Shown: positions 1 through 6,268 of the stretch, in pieces | How positions within the stretch are numbered: the stretch's first letter is position 1 | How the letters are laid out: each line of letters begins with the position of its first letter | Assembly (NCBI RefSeq): GCF_020217025.1 | Contig: NZ_JAIWOF010000214.1 | Span: 1-13,083 of the forward strand | DNA length: 13,083 nt | Direction: 5' to 3' | DNA from: Flavobacterium sp. | Lineage (GTDB): Bacteria; Bacteroidota; Bacteroidia; Flavobacteriales; Flavobacteriaceae | Notes under the pieces: generated by a model | What the model was told of the DNA's origin: nothing | What the model saw: only the letters and a program-made list of their open reading frames with translations | Databases searched by the model: none | Translations under genes and position numbers: made by a program

Positions 1-945
1 AAAGAGGCATTTGAAAACGTTTATTTACCAGGTTTAGTAAGCGTAATTGCAAAATTAAAAGAATTAGCAATGGAATGGCAAAACGTTCCAATGTTAGCCA
101 GAACTCACGGTCAACCAGCCTCTCCTACTCGTTTAGGAAAAGAAATTTTAGTTTTCGTAGAGCGTTTAGAAGAGCAAATGCGTTTGTTATTCAATGTTCC
201 GTTTGCAGCTAAATTTGGTGGCGCAACTGGAAATTACAACGCACACAAAGTAGCGTATCCAAATACAGATTGGAAAAAATTCGGAACTGATTTCGTAGAA
301 AATAGTTTGGGATTACACCATTCGTTCCCAACAACACAAATTGAACATTACGACCATTTTGCAGCCTTTTTTGATGCTTTAAAACGTATCAATACGATTT
401 TAATCGATTTAGATAGAGATATTTGGACGTATGTTTCTATGGATTATTTCAAGCAAAAAATCAAAGCGGGAGAAATTGGTTCTTCGGCTATGCCACACAA
501 AGTAAATCCAATCGATTTTGAAAATTCGGAAGGAAATTTAGGAATTGCGAATGCGATTTTCGAACATCTTTCAGCAAAATTACCACTTTCAAGATTACAA
601 CGCGATTTGACTGACAGTACGGTTTTACGTAATATCGGCGTGCCAATGGGACACACCTTAATCGCTTTTGAAGCTACTTTAAAAGGATTAAACAAATTAT
701 TATTAAACGAAGACAAATTCGCAGAAGATTTAGAGAAAAACTGGGCAGTTGTAGCTGAGGCAATTCAAACGATTTTACGTCGTGAAAGTTATCCAAATCC
801 ATACGAAGCTTTAAAAGACTTAACCAGAACGAATACTGTAATTAACAAAGAAGCTATTCATAATTTCATCGGAACATTAAACGTTTCAGAAGATGTTAGA
901 GCGGAGTTAATGCAAATTACACCAAGTAATTATTTGGGGATTTAA
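1..945 (+). CDS. purB: Adenylosuccinate lyase, C-terminal part (5' end outside the window)
   Basis: PurB catalyses two fumarate-releasing steps of purine synthesis: SAICAR to AICAR, and adenylosuccinate to AMP. It is a cytosolic homotetramer of the fumarase/aspartase superfamily. The reading frame is open from the first base, giving 314 residues before the stop at 943-945. The family is usually about 450 residues, so roughly 135 N-terminal residues lie upstream of the window. Visible motifs are THGQPASPT near window residue 36, which carries the active-site His, and the superfamily signature GSSAMPHKVNP followed by IDFENSEGN, the flexible catalytic loop. Nothing looks broken in the visible part. 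The next gene begins only 14 bases after the stop, and the likely terminator of purB lies inside that gene's first codons. Identification rests on these motifs and is secure. Confidence 0.96.
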   Translation, partial: KEAFENVYLPGLVSVIAKLKELAMEWQNVPMLARTHGQPASPTRLGKEILVFVERLEEQMRLLFNVPFAAKFGGATGNYNAHKVAYPNTDWKKFGTDFVENSLGLHHSFPTTQIEHYDHFAAFFDALKRINTILIDLDRDIWTYVSMDYFKQKIKAGEIGSSAMPHKVNPIDFENSEGNLGIANAIFEHLSAKLPLSRLQRDLTDSTVLRNIGVPMGHTLIAFEATLKGLNKLLLNEDKFAEDLEKNWAVVAEAIQTILRRESYPNPYEALKDLTRTNTVINKEAIHNFIGTLNVSEDVRAELMQITPSNYLGI

Positions 946-959
946 TTCCTATTTAAAAT

Positions 960-1736
960 ATGTCAAAACCTATCAGCATAAAACTCATTTTTATTAGTTT
1001 ACTGATAGGTTTTTTCTTTTATTCTTGTTCGCCAAATAAAAATTTCACAAAACCATATCAACCAGGAGTTGTTATCACTTTCGATGATTATTACATTAAT
1101 GAATGGTGTGCTGCTGACGCTAAATTGTCAAATTACAAATGGAAAGCAACATTTTTTGTTAGTAATTTACCTTTACTTAAAAAATCCGACTATGACAATC
1201 TTAGAAAATTAAAGAAAAATGGTCATGAAATAGGCGGACATGGTTATAATCATTTAAATGCCAAAGAATACACTAAAACAAATGGAAAAAGCAAATACAT
1301 TACTTTAGAAATAACACCACTAATTGAAACTTTAAAGAATGAAGGTTTGCCCATTTCTAGTTTTGCCTATCCTTTTGGAGCGAACAACCAAACTTTAAAT
1401 TTTGAATTAAAAAAGTATTTCAAAATTATACGTTCAACAAGTGTTGGAAAACCAAAAATTGAAGAAAACAGCAATTTTTACAATGGTACCTTTCATCAAA
1501 AAGGAATTGGAATTGACGGCAATTACAAACATTTCACTTTAGACTACATAAAGGAAGTTCTAGCTTATGCCCGAAGAAATAATAAAATTGTTATTCTTTA
1601 CGCACACAAACCAGTCCAAAAGTCAACAAGCACTTACGAAGTTGAAATGAAAACACTAGAAACCATTTGCCAATACGTCACAGCAAATCATATGAAATTT
1701 TATACGTTTCAAGAGTTAACAACGTTAAAAAAATAA
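960..1736 (+). CDS. Polysaccharide deacetylase (NodB-type) lipoprotein
   Basis: This 258-residue protein is predicted to be a secreted, lipid-anchored carbohydrate esterase 4 family enzyme that removes acetyl groups from an amino-sugar polymer. The N-terminus is a lipoprotein signal peptide: Lys3 and Lys8, a hydrophobic stretch at about 9-21, and FYSC with Cys23 as the candidate lipidated residue. NodB motifs are visible: TFDD (Asp42, Asp43), the metal-binding pair in HGYNH (His94, His98), FAYPFG near 135, and YAHKP with His216 late in the domain. The FAYPFG form resembles PgaB/IcaB-type enzymes more than chitin deacetylases. The substrate cannot be read from the sequence. The ATG at 960 is the only usable start, because the next Met in frame is beyond the catalytic domain. 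Unusually, codons 3-18 overlap a hairpin plus T-run that looks like the purB terminator. Confidence 0.85.
   Translation: MSKPISIKLIFISLLIGFFFYSCSPNKNFTKPYQPGVVITFDDYYINEWCAADAKLSNYKWKATFFVSNLPLLKKSDYDNLRKLKKNGHEIGGHGYNHLNAKEYTKTNGKSKYITLEITPLIETLKNEGLPISSFAYPFGANNQTLNFELKKYFKIIRSTSVGKPKIEENSNFYNGTFHQKGIGIDGNYKHFTLDYIKEVLAYARRNNKIVILYAHKPVQKSTSTYEVEMKTLETICQYVTANHMKFYTFQELTTLKK
965..1019 (+). terminator. Probable intrinsic terminator of purB, inside the next gene
   Basis: The arm AAAACCTATCAG (965-976) pairs perfectly over 12 bp with CTGATAGGTTTT (1002-1013). A further stem, AAACT (981-985) with AGTTT (996-1000), forms inside the loop. The right arm runs directly into TTTTTTCTTTT, the T-rich tract of an intrinsic terminator. 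It starts 20 bases after the purB stop codon, which is a normal distance. It lies completely within the signal-peptide codons of the deacetylase gene, so the same bases also encode Leu-Ile-Gly-Phe-Phe-Phe. The structure is seen directly; termination activity is inferred. Confidence 0.7.
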
Positions 1737-1765
1737 TAAAATTAAACGCATAAAGAATTGAAATT

Positions 1766-1795
1766 TTGAAAACCGAACGCTTTTCACTATTTTAG
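1766..1795 (+). promoter_or_regulatory. Candidate Bacteroidetes-type promoter for the antiporter gene
   Basis: A TTG at 1766-1768 lies 19 bases upstream of TATTTTAG (1788-1795), which differs at one position from the TAnnTTTG -7 consensus of Bacteroidetes. Transcription would start near 1800, giving a leader of about 10 bases before the ATG at 1811. The match is imperfect and such motifs are common in AT-rich DNA, so this is tentative. Confidence 0.3.
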
Positions 1796-1810
1796 TAAAA
1801 ATTCAAATTT

Positions 1811-4048
1811 ATGCCAATACTACTCACTGCCTCTACTGTTCATTTACCCAATTTAATTAGCGATCTAGGACTAATTTTAGTCACTGCAGCCATTGCTGTA
1901 CTAATTTTTAGAATCTTAAAACAACCATTAGTTTTAGGATATTTAGTTGCAGGGTTTTTAGCAGGAAATAAATTCGGTTTTTTTCCAACGGTTAAAGACA
2001 TGAATAGTGTTACCGTTTGGGCAGAAATTGGTGTAATTTTCCTCTTATTCAGTTTAGGTTTAGAATTTAGTTTCAAAAAACTAATGAAAGTCGGTGGAAC
2101 GGCTTCCATAACCGCTTTAACTCAAATCATCTCAATGGTAGCCTTAGGTTATTTCGTTGGTCAAATGATGGATTGGGGCAAAATGAATAGTTTGTTTTTA
2201 GGCGTTATTTTATCGATTTCTTCCACAACCATCATCTTAAAAACCTTTGATGAATTAGGCGTAAAAACGCAGAAATTCGCCGGAAATGTAATCGGAGCCT
2301 TAATTGTACAAGATATTTTAGCCATTTTAATGATGGTTTTATTATCGACAGTAGCAGTAAGTCAACAATTTTCGGGTGGCGAATTATTGCAATCGGTTTT
2401 AAAATTGGTTTTCTTTTTAACCATTTGGTTTGTGGCGGGAATTTTCTTTATCCCAACCTTATTAAAAAAAGCCAAACACCTTTTAACCGATGAAATGTTA
2501 CTAATTGTTTCATTGGCATTATGTTTATTAATGGTTTTATTTGCTGCAAATGTAGGCTTCTCTCCTGCCCTAGGTGCTTTTATCATGGGTTCGATTATTG
2601 CCGAAACCACACAAGCAGAACACATTGAACATTTAGTAAAACCCGTAAAAGATTTATTTGGAGCCGTTTTCTTCGTTTCGGTCGGTATGTTAATTGACCC
2701 TGAAATGTTAATGAAATACGGATTTCCTGTAGCCATTTTAACGTTAGTCGTTATCTTAGGACAATCATTAAGTGCTACCATAGGTGCTCTGTTTTCGGGA
2801 CAACCGTTGAAACAATCTATTCAAACGGGAATGAGTTTGTCTCAAATTGGAGAGTTTTCGTTCATCATTGCTACATTAGGAATGACGTTAAATGTAACGA
2901 GCGATTTCTTATATCCAATTGTGGTTGCGGTTTCTGCTATCACCACCTTTACAACACCTTTCATGGTGAAATTTTCAACTCCTTTTTCTGTTTATTTAGA
3001 GAAAAAACTTCCAAGACGTTGGGTGAAAAAAATCGAACGCTACAGTGCCAATACCGAAGCTATTAAATCGGTTAGTACTTGGCAAATTGTTCTTCGTGCC
3101 TACTTAACTCAAGTAATTATTCACTCCATTATTATTGTAGCCATAATTCTACTTTCGTATAAATATATCTTGCCTTTGGTTGAAGATTCAAGGTTTGGAA
3201 ATGCTATTGCGGCTTTGATAACGGTTGTCATTTTATCCCCTTTTTTATGGGCGTTGTCGTTGCGAAGAGTAGCTGTAGAACAAGTGCAAGAATTAATGCA
3301 AGTAAGAAAATATCAAGGTCCAATTATCGTATTGGTTTTCTTTAGAATTGCACTTTCGCTTTTCTATATGGGATTTGTATTGAATGAATTCTTCTCTCCA
3401 GTAATCGCTATTATTGCATTGGTTATTGGAATCGTTTCCTATATTTTATTCCCAAAACGATTACATGCGTTTTACAACAAAATTGAAAGCCATTTCTTGA
3501 GAAATTTCAACGATAGAGAATTAACAAAAGAAGCTAACAAACGTCAGAATGTGCTATCACCTTGGGATGGTCACATGGCAGATTTTGTTATTGCCAAAGA
3601 ATCGAATTTAGCTGGTAAAACTTTGGAAGAATTGAGGATTAGAGAGCAATTCGGAATCAATATTGCTTCTATCAAACGAGGCGAAATCACAATTAATATT
3701 CCGATTAGAACCGAACGTTTATTTCCGGGCGACGAAATTAGTATTATTGGAACGGATGATGAAGTAAAACTTTTCAAAAATTACCTAGACAAACACGAAA
3801 TCGATGCTCCTGAAACCAAAGCAAAAGAAGATATTATCTTACAGCAACTAGAATTAAAAAACCGCGTTTGCATAGGAAAAAGCATCCGAGAATCGCAAAT
3901 TAGAGAGAAAACGCACGGTATTATCGTAGGTATCGAACGCAACGGAAAACGTATTCTAAATCCAGAATCACATTGGATTTTAGAATCTGATGATATCTTG
4001 TGGATTGCAGGTGATAGAAAGAAAATTAATGAGTTTTTGAAGGGGTAA
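1811..4048 (+). CDS. Kef/YbaL-type monovalent cation:proton antiporter (CPA2) with two RCK_C domains
   Basis: This 745-residue inner-membrane protein is predicted to exchange K+ or Na+ for protons. Residues of about 10-395 form a Na+/H+ exchanger domain with many hydrophobic segments, including the CPA2 transport motif VQDILAIL with Gln167-Asp168. A second hydrophobic block of four to five segments follows at about 425-560. The C-terminus has two consecutive RCK_C (TrkA-C-like) domains. The first is at about 589-660 (FVIAKESNLAGKTLEELRIR onward, with PGDEISIIG). The second is at about 675-745 (NRVCIGKSIRESQIREKTHG onward, with ESDDILWIAG). No nucleotide-binding RCK_N Rossmann domain with a GxGxxG motif separates them from the membrane part, unlike classical KefB/KefC. 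The ion and the ligand cannot be told from sequence. It lies between two unrelated (+) strand genes with short gaps. Confidence 0.88.
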   Translation: MPILLTASTVHLPNLISDLGLILVTAAIAVLIFRILKQPLVLGYLVAGFLAGNKFGFFPTVKDMNSVTVWAEIGVIFLLFSLGLEFSFKKLMKVGGTASITALTQIISMVALGYFVGQMMDWGKMNSLFLGVILSISSTTIILKTFDELGVKTQKFAGNVIGALIVQDILAILMMVLLSTVAVSQQFSGGELLQSVLKLVFFLTIWFVAGIFFIPTLLKKAKHLLTDEMLLIVSLALCLLMVLFAANVGFSPALGAFIMGSIIAETTQAEHIEHLVKPVKDLFGAVFFVSVGMLIDPEMLMKYGFPVAILTLVVILGQSLSATIGALFSGQPLKQSIQTGMSLSQIGEFSFIIATLGMTLNVTSDFLYPIVVAVSAITTFTTPFMVKFSTPFSVYLEKKLPRRWVKKIERYSANTEAIKSVSTWQIVLRAYLTQVIIHSIIIVAIILLSYKYILPLVEDSRFGNAIAALITVVILSPFLWALSLRRVAVEQVQELMQVRKYQGPIIVLVFFRIALSLFYMGFVLNEFFSPVIAIIALVIGIVSYILFPKRLHAFYNKIESHFLRNFNDRELTKEANKRQNVLSPWDGHMADFVIAKESNLAGKTLEELRIREQFGINIASIKRGEITINIPIRTERLFPGDEISIIGTDDEVKLFKNYLDKHEIDAPETKAKEDIILQQLELKNRVCIGKSIRESQIREKTHGIIVGIERNGKRILNPESHWILESDDILWIAGDRKKINEFLKG

Positions 4049-4099
4049 AATAATATTTAATCTCTTTTAAGTTATATAAAATATTGAAAAACAGACAAT

Positions 4100-4609
4100 A
4101 TGAAAACCCATTTCACCCTACTCCTATTAATAATTTCCACTTTAAGTTTCAGTCAAAATCAAAACAAAATTGATTTAGAGAAGCTAAAAACTAAACTATA
4201 TCAATTAGTAAGCGAAGAACGTACTAATAACGACAGAAAATTACTTGGTTTGGATGCTCATTTAAAAAAAGCCGCTGACGACCATGCGAAATACATCGCA
4301 AAAGCGCAAACTTTATCACACGAACAAACGGTTTCAAAAAAAGAAACACCAAAAGAGCGCGTGTATTTCTATGGCGGAAATTCGTTTGTTTTAGTAAGCG
4401 AAAATCTCTTATTCACCGGAATTAAAGACCAAATTTACTCTGAAACCGATTTAGATGCTTTAGCTTTAAAAATGTTCAATCTGTGGAAGAAATCACCCAA
4501 TCATTTGAAAAATATTTTAGACCATCAATATTTCTATACCGAAATTGGTTTTAGTATTGATTGGGAAAACAAGAAAATTTATGCCGTTCAATTGTTTGGA
4601 ACAAAATAA
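4100..4609 (+). CDS. Secreted CAP-domain (SCP/PR-1-like) protein
   Basis: This is a small exported protein of 169 residues. It starts with a signal peptide (MKTHFTLLLLIISTLSFSQ) with probable cleavage near SFSQ, so the mature protein would be periplasmic or secreted. The remainder matches the CAP/SCP pattern. An N-terminal helix carries LVSEERTNNDRKLLGLDAHL followed by KKAADDHAKYIAKAQTLSHE, where the His of LSHE fits a conserved CAP cavity residue. Next is SENLLF in place of the usual GENI, then NLWKKSPNHLKNIL, the equivalent of the W..S..H..NIL block, and finally EIGFSI. Bacterial CAP proteins have no single established activity, so no reaction is assigned. The gene begins 51 bases after the antiporter stop and ends just before a two-way terminator. 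It may be cotranscribed with the antiporter, but nothing suggests a shared function. Confidence 0.78.
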   Translation: MKTHFTLLLLIISTLSFSQNQNKIDLEKLKTKLYQLVSEERTNNDRKLLGLDAHLKKAADDHAKYIAKAQTLSHEQTVSKKETPKERVYFYGGNSFVLVSENLLFTGIKDQIYSETDLDALALKMFNLWKKSPNHLKNILDHQYFYTEIGFSIDWENKKIYAVQLFGTK

Positions 4610-4610
4610 A

Positions 4611-4647
4611 AAACCTGATAGCTAACAACTATCAGGTTTCTATTTTT
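4611..4647. terminator. Bidirectional intrinsic terminator between the CAP gene and guaB
   Basis: AAACCTGATAG (4611-4621) and CTATCAGGTTT (4629-4639) form a perfect 11-bp stem with a 7-base loop. On the + strand the stem is followed by CTATTTTT. On the - strand the preceding AAAATAAA becomes a strong T-rich tract. It begins immediately after the CAP stop codon and lies about 44 bases past the guaB stop on the other strand, so it can serve both convergent genes. Confidence 0.88.
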
Positions 4648-4679
4648 ACTGAACACTACTCACTGAGCACTGAACACTA
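4648..4679. repeat. Short direct repeat ACTGAACACTA, two copies
   Basis: ACTGAACACTA occurs at 4648-4658 and again at 4669-4679. The 10-base spacer (CTCACTGAGC) itself resembles the unit, so the stretch reads as about three degenerate tandem copies. It lies between the two-way terminator and the guaB stop codon. No coding or structural role is apparent. It may belong to a family of short intergenic repeats. Confidence 0.6.
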
Positions 4680-4682
4680 ATA

Positions 4683-6155
4683 TTATCTCGAGTAATTCGG
4701 AGCTTCTTTCGTAATCGTTACGTTATGTGGGTGACTTTCGCCAATACCACTTGCTGTAATTCTAATGAAACGGCTATTTTCTTGTAATGTAGCGATGTCT
4801 TTAGCACCACAATATCCCATTCCAGCTCTTAAACCTCCAATGAATTGTTGCATGCTTTCATTTAATTCTCCTTTGTAAGGTACACGACCTACGATTCCTT
4901 CAGGAACTAATTTCTTAACATCGTCTTCTACATCTTGGAAATAACGGTCTTTAGAACCTTCTTGCATCGCCTCAACAGAACCCATTCCACGGTACGATTT
5001 GAATTTTCTTCCTTCAAAAATAATGGTTTCTCCTGGCGATTCTTTTGTTCCAGCTAATAATGAACCTAGCATCACACAATCAGCACCCGCAGCAATCGCT
5101 TTTGGAATGTCTCCTGTATAACGAATTCCACCATCAGCAATAACTGGAACTCCTGTTCCTTTTAAAGCCGCAGCCACTTCTAAAACCGCTGAAAATTGTG
5201 GAAATCCAACACCTGCCACAACTCTCGTCGTACAAATAGAACCTGGACCAATTCCAACTTTCACCGCATCAGCTCCATTTTGAGCTAAGTATAAAGCTGC
5301 TTCTGGAGTAGCAATATTTCCTACTACTACATCTAATTCAGGAAACTTTGCTTTTACTGCTTTTAATACATCCACCACACCTTTTGTATGTCCGTGAGCC
5401 GTATCGATAATTACAGCGTCAACTCCTGCAGTTACTAAAGCCGTTGCTCTATCTACCGCATCAGCTGTTACACCTAAAGCGGCAGCTACACGTAAACGAC
5501 CAAATCTATCTTTATTCGCAATTGGTTTTTGAGTAAGTTTAGTAATATCTCTAAACGTAATTAAACCAACTAATTTATTGTTGTTGTCAACTACTGGTAA
5601 TTTCTCAATTTTATTTTCTTGAAGAATTCCTTCTGCTTCATGTAAAGTCGTTCCTTGAGCAGCCGTTACTAAATTTTCAGAAGTCATTACTTCCAAAATC
5701 GAACGTGAATTTACTTTTTCGAAACGTAAATCTCTATTCGTAACGATTCCTTTTAAAATTCCGTTTTCATCTACAACTGGAATTCCGCCAATGCTAAATT
5801 CTTTCATCGCCATTTTCGCATCACCAACATTTGCAGTTAAAGGCAACGTTACTGGATCGATAATCATACCGCTTTCTGCACGTTTTACTTTCTTCACTTT
5901 CGCTGCTTGTTGCTCAATCGTCATGTTTTTGTGTAAAACACCAATTCCTCCTTCTTGTGCCATAGCAATTGCCATAGAACTTTCGGTAACCGTATCCATT
6001 GCTGCGGAAACGATAGGAACATTCAACGTAATATTTCTCGAAAACTTCGATTGAATACTAACTTCGCGTGGTAAAATTTCGGAATAATTTGGAATAAGCA
6101 AAACATCGTCGTAAGTAAGACCTTCGCCAACGATTTTAGTTGTGTGTGCTTTCAT
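4683..6155 (-). CDS. guaB: Inosine-5'-monophosphate dehydrogenase
   Basis: GuaB oxidises IMP to XMP with NAD+, the committed and rate-limiting step towards GMP, in the cytosol as a tetramer. The 490-residue length is normal for bacterial IMPDH. The (beta/alpha)8 barrel is interrupted at about residues 95-205 by a pair of CBS domains ([20 protein letters not shown] and [20 protein letters not shown]), which bind regulatory nucleotides in this family. The catalytic loop GPGSICTTR contains Cys308, which forms the covalent E-XMP intermediate. [15 protein letters not shown] and [11 protein letters not shown] mark the phosphate loop and mobile flap. The C-terminus ([10 protein letters not shown]) is complete. 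The start at 6155 follows a good -7 element by about 30 bases. It is monocistronic, with a strong terminator downstream and a divergent gene upstream. Confidence 0.98.
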   Translation of the reverse strand: MKAHTTKIVGEGLTYDDVLLIPNYSEILPREVSIQSKFSRNITLNVPIVSAAMDTVTESSMAIAMAQEGGIGVLHKNMTIEQQAAKVKKVKRAESGMIIDPVTLPLTANVGDAKMAMKEFSIGGIPVVDENGILKGIVTNRDLRFEKVNSRSILEVMTSENLVTAAQGTTLHEAEGILQENKIEKLPVVDNNNKLVGLITFRDITKLTQKPIANKDRFGRLRVAAALGVTADAVDRATALVTAGVDAVIIDTAHGHTKGVVDVLKAVKAKFPELDVVVGNIATPEAALYLAQNGADAVKVGIGPGSICTTRVVAGVGFPQFSAVLEVAAALKGTGVPVIADGGIRYTGDIPKAIAAGADCVMLGSLLAGTKESPGETIIFEGRKFKSYRGMGSVEAMQEGSKDRYFQDVEDDVKKLVPEGIVGRVPYKGELNESMQQFIGGLRAGMGYCGAKDIATLQENSRFIRITASGIGESHPHNVTITKEAPNYSR

Positions 6156-6158
6156 GGT

Positions 6159-6195
6159 GCAATTTGTAGTTGTTGTTAAATTGCGTGCAAATATA
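6159..6195 (-). promoter_or_regulatory. guaB promoter -7 element and hairpin-forming leader
   Basis: On the - strand TATATTTG (+ coordinates 6188-6195) matches the Bacteroidetes -7 consensus TAnnTTTG exactly. No TTG is found at the usual -33 spacing. Transcription would start near 6182. The short leader can form a 7-bp hairpin from GCAATTT (6159-6165) with AAATTGC (6178-6184) around a 12-base loop, ending 3 bases before the ATG. The promoter call is fairly good. A regulatory role for the hairpin is speculative. Confidence 0.6.
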
Positions 6196-6268
6196 GTAAA
6201 ACTTAGGCTAATAATCTATTTCTTTTAAGAATAAATTATGTAACTTGCATATTAATTTTTCATCTTCA

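Noticed and set aside
2362..2781. A 139-codon open frame on the - strand opposite the antiporter gene.
   Set aside because: It lies entirely inside the transporter domain on the opposite strand, and its low-complexity composition mirrors the antisense of hydrophobic codons.
965..4639. Similarity between the arms of the terminators at 965-1013 and 4611-4639 (both built from CTATCAG/CTGATAG and closed by AAACC/GGTTT) as a mobile repeat.
   Set aside because: The shared part is only 7 bases and in opposite order. Flanks and loops are unrelated, and AAACC/GGTTT closings are expected for intrinsic terminators.
6241..6248. TAACTTGC as a -7 element for the P-type ATPase.
   Set aside because: It differs from TAnnTTTG at two positions and has no matching -33 element, so it is no better than chance in this AT-rich spacer.
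6245..6268. An eight-codon extension of the P-type ATPase from TTG at 6245.
   Set aside because: The ATG at 6269 is a standard start with domain sequence soon after. The extension matches nothing known.
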